Below, piece after piece: positions 1 through 12,400 of a stretch of 64,000 bases of DNA. How positions within the stretch are numbered: position 1 is the stretch's first letter; every line of letters starts with the position of its first letter. Source of the DNA: Terebella lapidaria (Eukaryota > Annelida > Polychaeta > Terebellida > Terebellidae); NCBI GenBank assembly GCA_949152475.1, contig CASCJZ010000450.1, positions 1 to 64,000 of the forward strand, written 5' to 3'. Below the pieces are notes generated by a model. That model did no database searches. It was not told the origin of the DNA and was given only the letters and a program-made list of their open reading frames with translations. A program made the translations under genes and the position numbers.

Positions 1-2335
1 ATTTTTTTTAGGAAGGAGTTATGGACCGTCAAAGTAAGATCATTCAACATTGAGTTGAATGGCCAATATAGTTAATATATTGTAGCCATTAGGATTACAT
101 TACTGTTCGTTCAGAAATCCACCTCTAATCAAAACGTGATAACTCTGCGAACATCACACCCTTTTGGCATTAGCTTTGATTCATGAATTCACCACTTAGG
201 CTCATATAATGATAAGACCATAAGCTTGTATCTACTGTAGTGGATAGATCGTCATCATAACGGTCATTTTTGAAACTGTCAAGCAATGTATATAAGTGAC
301 GGGCAATATATACACGCAATATATCATCCTAATGTATCATATCAAAAATTGGTAGACTATTATGAGGGGTTCATTCCTTGGTAAAAGTGATGATGGCGAC
401 GTCCAGGAACAGGGCCGTAGCAGTGGGTTTTGAAATGTGTGTGTTCACACTTCAGGGGTCCTGGGGATGCTCAAGCCCCTCTCCGCCAGAAACTGACGCT
501 TCTTAGGTGGACTGTGGTGAATGTTCAGTGACATATGGAAAGTAAAATCAAGTGTAATATTTTAGATGCACGGTCAACTGAGCCAAGGGCGCGTTACGAA
601 TTCAATCTAATTCCTAACAAATTTCATCTGGTGTACAGTAGAAACAACTATGAATACACACTGTCTGCCCCATATGAAGCCAGTGTGGCTTCAGATACAT
701 TAATGTTTGGTCGGGCTTTGTTTCGATTCTGAAAGTTTTTGATGATAGGTTTTTTATTGGTATCATGAAAATTTGGTTATCAGCGGTAATTTCATCAGCA
801 CGTATAACGACTGAATTGTCCCAGTTCCATGAAGCGACCTCGAGTCACTCACTGGAACGGGACCATGTCAAACAAAACGCGAGACACTGCATTGGCTCTG
901 CTCAGTGACAAATACATGTAGGTCCCTATGTTTTGAATGGGAACGGAAATCTCGTGATGTTGGAAGGCTGATAATTATCAACGATGTAACTACCAAAAGC
1001 ATACATGTACCTTAAAACAAAACAATGAAATATAGACTTTTCTGGTCTTCAAGTATGCTTCAAGGCTGTAGCATATGATTTACCGAATTTATGTTCCTAA
1101 TATTTTGATATCCCAAGTTAAATGTACAGGCATTGTATCTGATGTATTAATTCAAGCCTCCCGCTATTTCTTCGTTTCTTGGTATTCATCTCCTTCTAGA
1201 GAGAAATGTAGGCCGATATACACGCATAACCGCCCGCAACCAGTATGCATATCGAATGGTTCTAAAAGAAGAGATTTAGCTTACGTGCATCAATTAGCAC
1301 AATCTTGGCTCTCACAAGTCGAGAATTCTCACTTCACTATTGCCATGAATTCACTTGGGGAATTTCTCAATACCACAATTAGGAACAATCAAAATACAGT
1401 CAGCTTATATCTGGAATTTTCCCGCCCTCTGCAGATTCAGCGGTAGGTTTTTTGGCGCCTCCTACCTTCAGTGCCCAACGTGGCCTTGCCTATTATATAT
1501 AGCCATGAGGTCGATAATGCCTTTTCGGCAGGACTGTAATAAGAAAAGGCAACCTCCGTAATTCCACAAAGGAAAAATCTTGGATGAAAAGCAAGAAATT
1601 ATTATTTTGATATTCTTCAATGCAGATATCCATGTCAAGTTTGGACAATACAACGCTATGTATATCCTAATAGAGATTGTCTATTTGAGGAATACTGACT
1701 GTCTACAAGTAGGCCTATCTCCATTCAAATACGTGTATGTTCTTCAACATAACGTCACTATCAGAAAATTACAAAAACATTTTGCAAGAAGCCGATGCAC
1801 CAATATTACATGGTACATTGACTGTCGTTGTTTCTTCAAGTCACTCTTTTTTACAATTTCAGGATCAAGTAAATGACAATTCGGGAATAAAAGGCGAAAT
1901 TTTAGCACGCTGATATAGGGTGGGCGCATGTATTTATTATTAACGGCCCTGGTATATTATATCATGGATTTGATGTTTTCAAGGAGTACAACTACATATT
2001 CCTCAAATGTACAACACAAGACATTTGCAGGCACAATGGTCTGTAGCACCCTCATTACAACGGAAGTTGTATGTTTTTCATGGGAGTATCACTCCATTAT
2101 TCAATTTTAGTGCACTGTTGTTATATATGTATGGTATAAAATATATGATTGCATTGCAGTTTACACACTCGAATGTGACGTGTATCTGCATGCATCAATT
2201 TCACCTACCAACATAACTATATTTACCAACAATGGTCCGACACAAATCCCATTCAATGCAACCGTGCATTGGAAATAACGACTTTGTGAGTTATGCGCGG
2301 TCCCCTAACGTGATCACAAATACATGGATGTGTAA
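1..2335. other. Stretch with no recognised gene
   Basis: Only short open frames occur here (for example 65 codons from 535 and 123 codons from 1075). None has a recognisable domain, good splice context or repeat-family match that I can see. It may be intergenic or deep intronic sequence. Confidence 0.4.
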
Positions 2336-2391
2336 CACCACCCGGTACAGAACTATCCGTGTGATGAGCATCGTGCGGATAGAGCAATATC

Positions 2392-2465
2392 CGCACACTA
2401 CAGCATCAGCATAATTAGCCAATTGCCCGCACGATTATTCCTGCCGCGCATTGCCCACTGTGCGG
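2392..2465 (+). repeat. Dispersed repeat, inverted partner at 56.8 kb
   Basis: This 74-bp block, starting CGCACACTACAGCATC and ending CACTGTGCGG, matches the reverse complement of 56,769-56,842 with only a few mismatches. It is probably part of a longer dispersed element whose limits I cannot define. Confidence 0.7.
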
Positions 2466-2550
2466 AAATTTACACCCATCGCCGCAGCACCCAGACCATG
2501 GCATGGCAAATGGAAATGCAAGAGCGAAACGCACAGTTTCAGTTGCAGCC

Positions 2551-2922
2551 AAAAAGTGCAGTCACTGCAGTGCAGCCACGCGGACAGATTGGGAGACCTT
2601 GGAAGCATGGACGATTCCAAAGAGGTGATGGCATGTAGTTAAGATTAAAGAAGAGTATTCTAGGTGATTAATCTGGATCTAATCCTGGTTTTGAACCGTG
2701 AGCGGGACTTAGGCCTACGATCATTCGGCTATGATCGTAAAAAAGTGCAGTCACTGCAGTGCAGCCACACGGACATATTGGGAGACCTTGGAAGCATGGA
2801 CGATTCCAAAGAGGTGATGGCATGTAGTTAAGATTAAAGAAGAGTATTCTAGGTGATTAATCTGGATCTAATCCTGGTTTTGAACCGTGAGCGGGACTTA
2901 GGCCTACGATCATTCGGCTAAC
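2551..2922 (+). repeat. Tandem duplication, about 189 bp x 2
   Basis: The block beginning AAAAGTGCAGTCACTGCAG and ending near GATCATTCGGCTA occurs twice in a row with a period of about 189 bp and very few differences, so the duplication is recent. The second copy runs directly into a C tract. Confidence 0.9.
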
Positions 2923-2923
2923 A

Positions 2924-2940
2924 CCCCCCCCCCCCCCCCC
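2924..2940. repeat. Poly-C tract (17 C)
   Basis: This is an uninterrupted run of 17 C at the downstream edge of the 189-bp duplication. Comparable G runs lie near 52,306, 57,724 and 58,590. Run length in an assembly is unreliable. Confidence 0.95.
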
Positions 2941-3006
2941 GAGCAATCGCCGAAAACCCACCGCTCACAGAACACATGACTCCGACTATAGCTTAGGGCT
3001 ATTATC

Positions 3007-3223
3007 GTCAGGGTACCTAATCATCGACCCTGTCCCTAATCATCGACCCCTGCAAACACTGCCAAACAGCTATGCAAAACAGACATCTGACGAAAACCAT
3101 GCACATTGAAAGTACATCTAATACACATTTCAGCACATTTCACATTTTAGTTTATTCAAATTTTGCCCAGCCGTTTGCAGGGGTCGAGCATTAGGGAGGG
3201 TGTCGATGATTAGGTACTCTGAC
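3007..3223. mobile_element. Foldback MITE with inverted ends of about 55 bp
   Basis: The left end GTCAGGGTACCTAATCATCG and the right end, read on the other strand as GTCAGAGTACCTAATCATCG, are inverted copies. The similarity continues inward to GACCCCTGCAAAC. The size and lack of a coding frame indicate a non-autonomous DNA element. I did not recognise the family. Confidence 0.8.
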
Positions 3224-4110
3224 GCTAGATAGATCCAGTTAGGCTAACGCGCACATAGATCTAGTTTTCCAAGGCATACATAATTTTTCACACCTCCCTT
3301 TCTGCTTATCAACCCAGTTAACAATTCACAGGTTCACTGCCTGAATGACAACATTCATTGACCTGCTTAAACAAATACATATTATTACTTTGTCCAAGTT
3401 ATTAAGTTAACACTGCATGCATAGGCCTACTAGATATAGTGGTAGGCCCAACATGTTGACAATTTATATTCTTGTCTTGTTTCAGTTACAGCATGCATAT
3501 AGAGTCTATATATTCAGGGGTAGATATATTGACAATTATACATTTATTGTGTCCCCAAAACAAAGTTTGGCAGATACTATGGATTTGCATTCCTCGCGCT
3601 GCACCTGCTTGGTCTGAATTCGTTTTTATTTTGATGATATTCTATGTAAACATGTCTTACGGTAAGATCATCTGATGATATTTTATATGAACATGTCTTA
3701 TGGTAAGATTATCTGATGATATTTTATATGAACATATCGTACGGTAAGTAGGAATGGCTCGGTCCTCCTCAATTTTTGTCAAAATCAAATAAAAATGGTT
3801 GCCATGGCAACCTAAAAAGCGAATATCACATAAATGGCTATAACCTCGGTTGTAATGAATATATATATTTTTTTTTAGGGGATGAACCTGGAATTTTTTT
3901 ACCGAATCAACATTTTACATTTTTGTCGATATGTCGGTAATGGTGCGACCTACAGCAAATCAGACATTAGACAGATAATCTTAGGGATATCAAGTTTGTC
4001 CTTCACATACATGTACATATAATCAGTGATAATTGCATGAATGTCTTATAGGTCTCATTGAGAACTTCGTTATGTTTTTTTTAACTTCGTTATGCTTCAC
4101 CATGAAATAC
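3224..4110. other. Gene-free stretch with a small tandem repeat
   Basis: No gene is seen. Around 3,640-3,750 a unit of about 47 bp (TCTGATGATATTTTATATGA and neighbours) is repeated two to three times. The rest is AT-rich and unrecognised. Confidence 0.5.
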
Positions 4111-4255
4111 CTTTAGGTTCTGACGTCTAGTTGATATGCTGAATATTTTAGTGACCTTGATTTGACCAATGACCTTATTTTCAAGGTCATGGGACAAAGG
4201 ACTAATATCTTAAATATATATTGTCCGGTAACCTTTTTTAACCCTTGGGCTAATT
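4110..4255 (-). mobile_element. GGTTACCGGAC-family MITE, end fragment
   Basis: Read on the minus strand, the segment starts with the family's left end (TTAGCCCAAGGG, then GGTTACCGGACAAT) and continues into the TTTTCAAGGTCA-type internal unit. It is a short remnant whose other end is not identifiable. Confidence 0.7.
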
Positions 4256-4913
4256 TTTTTTATTAGCATAATAGCATATTCTGGGCAACAGGGATGACAG
4301 GGCATCAGGGGGATACACCCACTCGATCGTAGGCGACCAGAAACTGTCTAGTTTGATATGTATCAGTATTTGTTCCACTAATTAGGTACCTTGGTCAGCT
4401 TACTCCCCAGGACCTATATTTCGATACCCCTTTGAATAATTAAAAATTAATTAATAATGAATAGTCCATCATGCCACATAACATGCATAAATTTACCTTA
4501 AATGATGGCAAGGGTCTGTTTCACTGGTAGAATCTAAATCTACTGGTTACATATCATGCCTAATATCTCACTTAATATTGAGATTAGAGAGTAGAAATCA
4601 ATTGTAGACACTTATGAAATGATATACATGATATAGGCTGAGTATTATTGTCATGACTTTGAAATTGACCATTGACCTCCTTTTCAATCTTAGAGCACAA
4701 AATGGCTAGTATCTTAATTATTATCGACATTACAGTGTAGGAATCAATAGAAAATTATATGTGCTGAATATTCTCATGACCTCAAACTTGAACTTTGACC
4801 TAGTTTCAAGGGCAGAGCACCAAATGGCTAATATCTCGCTTATTGTAGACATTACAGTTTAGGAATCAATTGTGAACATATTGGAACTGATATATTCTGA
4901 GCACGTCATGACC

Positions 4914-5176
4914 TTTAAAGGGGCACTGTATGGGATTCGGCTTTTAGGGGATTTCCAAGATTTTTCTCCCAACGCTTCTATTTATAAAACAATAGGTCAG
5001 ATTACGTTTTTGTCCCCGGGATCTCTGCCGAGCCAATGCTCATATCAACACAGGTTGGCTCGGCAGAGATCCTAGGTCAAAAACGTCATCTGACCTTTTG
5101 TTCTATAAATAGAAGCGTCGGGAGAAAAATCTTGGAAATCCCCTAAAAGTCGAATCCCATACAGTGACCCTTTAAA
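4914..5176. mobile_element. Foldback MITE, nearly whole-length palindrome
   Basis: The two halves are inverted copies over roughly 110-120 bp each. The outer ends read TTTAAAGGGGCACTGTATGG and, from the other strand, TTTAAAGGGTCACTGTATGG. There is no coding capacity. It interrupts the older GGTTACCGGAC-family copy. Confidence 0.85.
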
Positions 5177-5239
5177 CTTATGTTCAAACCCACATGCCAA
5201 AATGGCTTATATCTCATGTATGACTTATGTTACAACTTG

Positions 5240-5521
5240 GTTGCCCGGTTAGCTCAGTTCATTTGTGGGCTGACTTCTCACCAATGCAGTCGGTCTAGGT
5301 GTGGGTTCGATTCCTGGCCTAGGCAGTATGTGAGGTGGTATGTGGTCGCCAAACCGGGCAAGTGGGTTTTCACCAGGTCCTCTGATTTCCTCCCAGACTA
5401 ATGACCGCCCTTACACCAAGATCCGAGCCAACAAGAGATGTTAATATAAGCTGATGCTTTTTCATCAATTGTTGTAAAATAAATAAAGCTTAAATTTGAA
5501 AGAATTAAAAAAAACAAAAAA
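5240..5521 (+). mobile_element. tRNA-derived SINE
   Basis: The head resembles a tRNA gene: an A box TTAGCTCAGTTC at 5,249-5,260 and a perfect B box GGTTCGATTCC at 5,304-5,314. A tRNA-unrelated body contains CTGATTTCCTCCCAG, of a kind common in invertebrate SINEs, and the tail is A-rich (AATAAATAAAG, then A runs). ACTTG flanks both sides as a likely short target duplication. It is an RNA polymerase III retroposon, not a tRNA gene: the 3' part cannot complete a cloverleaf. Confidence 0.85.
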
Positions 5522-5700
5522 ACTTGACAATCAATTGTGGATTTAAAAGGTGATGATATATGTGCCAAATATTCTGAAGACCTTCAAGTCTGTCACACTG
5601 TGACCTTTGACTTCATTTACAAGGTGACAGAATTTGAATATATCAACATATATTGTCGGGTAACCTAACCTGTCCATTATTTCTTTTTGTGTACTTACAG

Positions 5701-5814
5701 GTGAAAAGAAAGGCAAGGAAAGCAGCGAATCAGCGAGAGAGGAGAAAATTGAAAAAATTGGAAAGGACTGATGAAAAGCAGATGGTTGGTAAAAAGCAAA
5801 TGGCTGATGCATGA
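5701..5814 (+). CDS. Duplicate basic-region exon of the kinase-like gene
   Basis: A pyrimidine-rich tract and GTGTACTTACAG precede a 37-codon frame rich in Lys and Arg (KARKAANQRERRKLKK). The first 30 or so codons match the exon at 9,574 almost perfectly, including the acceptor sequence, so this is a duplicated exon. After the basic stretch the two diverge; this copy ends in TGA instead of continuing to a splice donor in the same frame. A possible donor (GTAAAA) lies inside the exon. It may be a decayed copy or an alternative terminal exon. The basic stretch resembles bZIP or bHLH DNA-contact regions, but I cannot assign a family. Confidence 0.5.
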   Translation: MKRKARKAANQRERRKLKKLERTDEKQMVGKKQMADA

Positions 5815-6049
5815 ACATGTAGTACAGATTGATTAATGTACATGTCCGCCAGTATTATATAATATAGTCAAAATAAATATAATATTTGCAGTCTACTTTA
5901 CGGCATGCTGGAGCCATGATATTTTTTATCACAGTGAATCAATTGAAATGTGTGAAGCTTTTTACTGATATTTTCATCTCTCATTTCTCACCTTATATAG
6001 ACTCACTCAACTGCAGGCTTGAGACGAGAAGATGTATCTGGACTGGAGG

Positions 6050-6760
6050 GTACCAAAAACAATGAGGTTTGTTTGAAAGTTATGTATAGAATTATGGCAT
6101 TGGGCTTGATCCCAAATTCACTTTGACATGGTTTACCATTTTCACCCATCTTAATTTTATCTGATTTTGGAAGCTGAATACTATTATACACAATCACACA
6201 TGTATTCAAATACATGTGTAATTGTACAGTCACCTCCAAAAGTTTGGGCCCACCCTCAGGATTTCAAACATTTTGTGTTACCTTCAAGTAATTTGAGTTT
6301 TGAATGGAGTTCTACTCATATCAAACAAAAGGTATATGTTTGTTTGCCACCGGAAAAGACACCATGACATCACGTGACTTACAGGCCATATTCGTAAAAC
6401 AAAAGCCCAATATAACTGGAAGCTCTGAAGATGATCTAGAAGCATAATATCAGTTACTATAAGAAACAATGGAATGCCCCAACTTTTACTTTCAAAATGT
6501 TGGAAGTAATGTAAATCACAGTATTTGAGATGCCTCCACAAGGTCATGCACCCAAATCATTTAGGCCACGGGGTATGGGGGACCCTAATGCCAAACAACT
6601 CGGGGGAACATATTTTTTCAGAGGTCCCAGTGTGTCCTTAGTTCGAAATCAAATGTTAATATTGAAAATATAGGGATGCACTTCCTGTTGACACCACCTT
6701 TTTGAATCTATTAGTGCTGCAGCGATACATAGATGCATCGATATTAGCCCGATACTTAAG
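6050..6760. other. Stretch with no recognised gene
   Basis: Only short unsupported frames are present. A fragment near 6,375-6,400 (CACGTGACTTACAGGCC) matches the terminal sequence of the foldback element at 60.5-60.94 kb, so part is probably repeat-derived. Confidence 0.4.
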
Positions 6761-6763
6761 GTG

Positions 6764-7372
6764 CCGTCACACTAGACGACGATCCCACGGAGTTGGCCCG
6801 GCGTCGTTAAATTTCCCAGAACGCCATGGGATTGCAGGAAAAATGACGAAAATCTTGGCAAGTAAAATTGATATATTTCCGCATGGAGATGTCACGGCGT
6901 CTGTTAGGCGATCGTGGCATTCCCATGGAGCATCTGTGGAGTGCAACCCCGTATTCAATGCGTTCTAGGTGGCAACCCACTGCGTGCTCACAGGGTTCTC
7001 ACGGCGTGCCCATGGCGTGCTCACGGCGTGCCAGAAGATGCCGCTGTGCACCCACGGAACACACTGCGCAGACGGCGTGTCTTGAGTTTAAAACAATGAC
7101 CCAGTATTTATATAATTTTTGTGATGTTTGCTCAAAACGCACCGACATCGCTGTTTGAGCGCCCTGCACGCGCCCTGCTAACGCCGATTAACGCGGCATG
7201 GACACTGCAAGAACGCTGTAGTAGCTCCGTGTAATCTCTGTCAGCGCGCAACGGAATGAATAAGACTCCGAGCAAGCATAGTGTAAGCGCTGTGTACATG
7301 CCAGGAGGACGCGATACAACCTCAGTGACATCTCAAAGGACTCCGTGAGATCACCGAGTAATTGCTGCTGTC
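6764..7372. repeat. Unclassified repeat, GC-richer than its surroundings
   Basis: The segment starts TTAAGGTGCCGTCACACTAG and contains many degenerate words such as CACGGCGTGCCCATGGCG, similar in style to the element at 54.5-55.2 kb, whose ends carry CCCCGTCACAC. I do not find a matching inverted right end, so the boundaries are uncertain. Frames within it are repeat noise. Confidence 0.45.
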
Positions 7373-7374
7373 TG

Positions 7375-8785
7375 CTGGCGCGACCGCCGGGCGTCCGTCG
7401 TCGTCCGTCGTCCAGCAACATTCATATCTTTAAAGTCTACGATCAAATCTTCCCGAAATTTTGCACAAAAATGCCTAAAAGTATTTCGAGAGGGAGGTAT
7501 TTTTTAGTTTTTTTGATTTTCGAATTATTTTCAAAATGGCGGCCATTTTTGACGAAAAACGGCTAATTTTGGACTTTGACGGTCGTTTTCTCAAAAACTG
7601 TCTGATCAGATTTGAGATTTTTGTTTCAAGAGATTCCTCTAATGTACCTTTATGATGTGTATAAGTTTCGTTGCCCTTGAATTGCTGGTCTGCCTGTAGC
7701 GGCCATTTTGATTTTTTCGACGGGTCCCAAATGGCACTTTCCCATGTTAAATTCTCATATACTTTATAATGGGACACATTATTATCTCACTTAATATTGA
7801 GATTAGAGATTAGGAAACAATTATGAATATATAGGAAATGTTATATGCTGAATATTCTTGTGACCTCGAATTTGACCTTTGACCTCATTTTCAAGGTCAC
7901 AGCACAAAATGGCTAATATCTTGCTTATTATCGACTTTACAGCTTAGGAATCAATTCTGAACATACAGGAAATGATATATTCTGAATATTGTCATGACCT
8001 TGAATTTGACCTTTGACCTAATTTTCAAGGTCACATGTTAAAATGGCTAATATGTCGCTCATTATCAACTTTACGGCTTATGAATCAATTGTGCGCATAT
8101 GGGAAATGATATAGTCCGAATATTTTGATGACCTTGAATTTGACCTTTGACTTTTAAGGTCAAAGCACAAAAATGGCTAATATCTCACTTAATATCGACT
8201 TCACAGCTTAGGAATCAATTGTGGACATATAGGGAGTGATATGTGCTGAATATTCTCATGACCTTGAATTTGACCTTTGACCTAATTTTCAAGGTCAGAG
8301 CACAAAATGGCTAATACCTCGCTGATTATCGACTTTACAGCTTAGGAATCAATTGTGAACATATACATAGGAAACTATATATTCTGAATATTGTCATGAC
8401 CTTGAATTTGACCTTTGACTTAATTTTCAAGGTCACAGGTTAAAATGGCTAATATCTCGCTTAATATCGACTTTACAGCTTCGGAATTAATTGTGAACAT
8501 ATAGGAAATGATATATACTGAATATCCTCATGATTTTGAATTTGACCTTTGACCTTTTTTCCAAGGTCAGTGCACAAAATGGCTAATATCTCGCTTATTA
8601 TCAAATTTACAGCTTAGGAATCAGTTGTGCACATATAGGAAATGATATAGTCCGAGTATTCTGATGACCTTGAATTTTCGTGCCCTTGAATTGACCAATG
8701 ACTTTATTATCAAGATGACGGGACAAAAAGCCAATATCTTAAAAAAATATATATTGACCGGTAACCTTTCGTAGCCTTTGGGCTA
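7375..8785 (-). mobile_element. GGTTACCGGAC-family MITE, long copy
   Basis: Read on the minus strand, the left end is at about 8,785 (TTAGCCCAAAGG, then GGTTACCGGTC). About six tandem units of about 134 bp follow (8,640 down to 7,850), then the family's unique 3' block with AAAATGGCCGCC-type words and a GACGGACGACGG microsatellite near 7,390-7,415. The expected right terminus is missing, so the copy is truncated against the repeat at 6,764-7,372. Confidence 0.8.
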
Positions 8786-9573
8786 ATTATTGTTGTTGCC
8801 TTGTAATCGGTAATAATCAGAGTTGAGAAAGAGATGGCATTCACGTTGACATAAACCAAACAGGTCATCTTTCCAAGATTGCGATATAAATGGAAGTTAT
8901 TCATTGGTGACATTCATACTTTTAGGTATCGTGATACATATTGTATCGTGAGGTACATAACCTTTCGATATATCAAACATCACTGTAGGCTGTAGATTCA
9001 GCCTTCCACATAGGTTTAAACAAAATTTTATTCAACAAGTGAAATCGCTGAACAGAACCCATATACATGTAGTGCCTTGGCACATTTGAACCCATGTTCA
9101 TCCCCACATAACCCTCTCCAAATAGCATCATTTTGTCCAGTAGGGTCTAATAAATGAAATGGAACAAACTGTACAACAATTTTCAGCCTGATTATTGAAC
9201 ACATGTACCCAGCAGTGGAACTGATCAACCAATCCAGATGTATTGTACTAGATCTAATAATGTAATTAATCACACAATCCGGATCCAGTTTAATAATACG
9301 TAATGTAATTGACCAACCACTCTAGATCCAGTGTACTAATAACAAAATTGATCAACCATGACCAATCAGAACACATTATACATGTATGATATGAAAACGC
9401 ATGGGCTACATGTAATTTGCGGAGCATTCATGAGTCTTGACGATATTAAGTGAACTTAGTACTCTGCACCTGCACTTATCTCATTGGTTCAGTTGTTACT
9501 GTGACTAAAAATTCTTGTCTGAGCTGTCTTTAATTCCACTGTGTGGTCTCAACGAATATTTGTGTACTTACAG

Positions 9574-9732
9574 GTAGAAAGAAAGGCAAGGAAAGCAGCA
9601 AATCAGCGAGAGAGGAGAAAATTAAAGAAATCAGGAAGGATTGATGAGAAACAGACGGTTGTTGTTGGTGAAGTCCAAGATGAGTGTATTCCGGGCAGCA
9701 GTGGCAGCAGCATCGATCCTAACCCACCGGAG
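9574..9732 (+). CDS. Basic-region exon
   Basis: The acceptor is GTGTACTTACAG and the donor GAG|GTTAGT, with both borders in phase 0. The 53 residues start with VERKARKAANQRERRKLKK, then an acidic and Ser/Gly/Pro-rich tail (PGSSGSSIDPNPPE). The basic stretch, followed in the next exon by a heptad-like coiled coil, has the layout of a bZIP protein, but spacing and key Asn/Arg positions do not let me call a true bZIP. Confidence 0.6.
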
Positions 9733-9825
9733 GTTAGTTGTCTATCCTGTTTAGAATGCAAACAAGTAAAAAGTGTCATGCACTCTTTAGCTGGCTATGC
9801 CGAATGGTGGCGGAGCTTTAGCGAT

Positions 9826-12265
9826 TCCATGTTGTCCGGCGTCAGTCCGTCCATCTGTCTAGCCGTACGTCTGTCGTCAACTTTTGCTCTCTTTGAAGTT
9901 TACGTTCGAATCTTTCTGAAATTTTGAACAAAGATACCTAAAAATATTTCAAGAGGGAGGTATTTAAGTTTTTTCATTTTTAAATTTTTTTTTCAAAATG
10001 GCGACCATTCTAGACGAAAAACGGTCAATTTTGGACTTTGGCGGCCATTTTCTCAACAACTGTCTGATCAGTTTTGAGATTTCCATTTCAAAAGATTCCT
10101 CTTATTTACCTCTTTGGTGTGTATAAGTTTTGATGCCCTTGAACCGCCGGTCTTCGTTTGGCGACCATTTTTTCTTCATAATGGGAGCTTTGCGGAGCAA
10201 ACTCCTAGACCACTTCAAGATAGAGCCTAAATACTGGCACTTTCAAATGGGAAATCATATATAGTGGTTTGAATGGTGATCTTGAATTTGACCTTCAATG
10301 ACCTTGGAAGGTCAAAACGACCTGTATTTGTCACAAAAAACAAAAAATTTTGTCTTTGGCGGCCATTTTCTCAAAATCTATTCAGACAATTTTCATCATG
10401 CAAATCAAGCATAATATTCATATATACCTTTGTGATGTGTATGAGTTTTGTTGCCGTTGAATCGATGGTCTGCATGGGGTGGCCATTTTGATTTTTTGAC
10501 AGGTGGGCAAAAAATAAATGTTTTTGTCCCAAATTAGGTCAGTATTCGTTTTGAGCCATTCCAGGTAAAAAAAAAATGTCTTCTCCTCTGAAAAAATTTT
10601 CAGCTCTTTTTTTTCTTCGTAATGGGAACTGCCACAACTGTACTCACAGAATGCCCGAAAAGAGGGCCTAGATATTGGCACTTTCAAATGGGGAGTCATA
10701 TGTGATGATGTGTGTAGTGACCTTGGATTTGACCTTCGATGACCTTTAACCTCTTCACCGCTTACAGCGCCGGATATTTCCGGCGCAAAACGTAATTGTG
10801 TGACGCCTATGTGCCAGAAATATCCGGCGCAAATTCCTACCCACGTTTCTTCTTGTACGGCCTATATTATTCAGTCAGATGCCACCACGCAGCTTCCTTA
10901 TATTGATAAATTTGTTGTAGTGTTCGTTGCAATCGCTTTGTGGGGTAAAATTGTAGATCTATAGAATGGGAATGCATGTAATCGAAAGTAAAACTCATGG
11001 GTTTCTCTTGGTGTTGTCGTCTGACAGATATATGTATGTGTGAGAGCATGCTGAGCAAAATTATTCTCCAGTGAATTCACTGTCATTTGTATCAATTTGG
11101 TATGGAATTTAACATCAACATACAGTTTGTTGAAAGAACCTGAGTTGCATGTATCGTATTCATAAGACATGGGGATTATTAATAATCTGTGAAAACATTG
11201 CATGCTTTCATTTATACTATATTAGGATTGTGTGAAGTTTTCCAGAATTAGTGGTTGCTATGAGGTTGTTGCTATGGTAACAAGAACACACCAAGGTCCT
11301 CATGTTGTTTGCATAAGGCTAGAAACTTTTTCGGATTTGTTTAATTAATTTCTATCAACTGTGGGTCTTTCTTTAAAAATATTATTGTGATAATATATAT
11401 CTTGCCATTTTCCTAAAATAATGCCCGGCGTGGGACAATTTCTCAGGTCTGGCGGTTAAGAGGTTAAAGGGTCAAACCGGCCACTTTTGACGAAAAAACA
11501 CCCAATTTTGGCAATTGACAGCCATTTTCTCAAAAACTCTCTTATCACTTTTGAAATTTTTGTTTCAAAAGATTCCACTTATGTACACAATGCCATGTGT
11601 ATAAATTGCCTTGCCCTTCAATTTGTTGTCCCATATAAAGTCATTATTCATTTTGAGCCATTTCCAGGCAAACAAAATTTTCTTTTTTGAAAACAAATTT
11701 ACATGAAAGATCAAACGGCCACTTTTTGTCAAACATTTGGATCAAATTTGGAATTGACCTCAGACTACGTTGGGAGTAAATCTCGAGGTCACATCTGACC
11801 TGCAATATGTAAATTGCATTTGCAAACGTTATTATTAATGATAGAGCTCGGAAATGTATTTTCAGCATATTGGAAGTCATGTATGATGGATCTATTGGTG
11901 ACCTTGACTTCAAGTCCCAATGTCACCTCTGACATGAAATGAAATCTTGTAAATAGAGCTCAGAATGTATTATGAGTATATATGAAGTAACTGATGATGT
12001 ATCAATTGGTGACATTGAACTTGAACTCAGATGACTATAGCAAGGTGTGAAAAATGGCCTTTGCGGACGAAATGAGTACAGATGGAGATCTATCTTAATC
12101 TTATAGTCGTATCATTGGGATGTGTGGATTCATACATGTATATACTTATCTGTTGGCAAAGTTGGCTACCTACCTTGAGTTTGATTGTTCTATCCCGTCA
12201 AATCTGTGTCTGCCGATAAGCTACAGCACCCTTTGGGCTATGTTTATCCTTGAAATTTGATCACC
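9826..12265 (-). mobile_element. GGTTACCGGAC-family MITE copy filling the intron
   Basis: Read on the minus strand, degenerate left-end sequence lies near 12,235-12,265 and GGCCGCC-type and CCGTCCGTC-type right-part words lie near 9,830-10,160. The internal sequence has diverged more than in other copies. A TTAA-flanked element (10,750-11,463) interrupts it. The whole unit sits in the intron between the basic and kinase exons, antisense to the gene. Confidence 0.65.
10750..11463. mobile_element. piggyBac-like MITE, TTAA target duplication
   Basis: The 714-bp element is flanked by TTAA at 10,746-10,749 and 11,464-11,467. Its ends are inverted: CCTCTTCACCGCT on the left and, from the other strand, CCTCTTAACCGCC on the right. 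Just inside the left end, ATCCGGCGC-type words form further inverted repeats (CGCCGGATATTTCCGGCG). TTAA duplication with short CC-starting ends is the hallmark of the piggyBac superfamily. No transposase frame is present. Confidence 0.85.
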
Positions 12266-12400
12266 TGCATATCGCTTTATCTTTAAACATGAATATTTGA
12301 TTTTAATGAAACAAAAACCTTGAAAATATGTATCCCCACATCGTTTTACTGCTACTAATATTCAACAGTAGTGAATGTGCTTGATATTTTCACATTTCAG

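Larger units (their letters stand above)
4555..5671 (-). mobile_element. GGTTACCGGAC-family MITE with two nested insertions
   Basis: This minus-oriented copy is recognised by repeated TTGACCTTTGACCT-type units and a degenerate left end near 5,660-5,671. It is interrupted by a foldback element (4,914-5,176) and by a SINE (about 5,240-5,521). After the SINE the internal unit resumes where it broke off, which shows the order of insertion. Confidence 0.75.

Noticed and set aside
535-732. 65-codon frame starting MESKIK
   Set aside because: It has an ATG and mixed composition, but no domain, splice signal or neighbour supports it. Left unannotated.
5241-5330. A tRNA gene
   Set aside because: A and B boxes are good, but the sequence after the B box does not complete a cloverleaf. 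The body and A-rich tail are those of a SINE.
6001-6050. Small exon after TTATATAG encoding THSTAGLRREDVSG
   Set aside because: The acceptor is good, but the frame is too short and its phase and donor cannot be tied to any neighbour.
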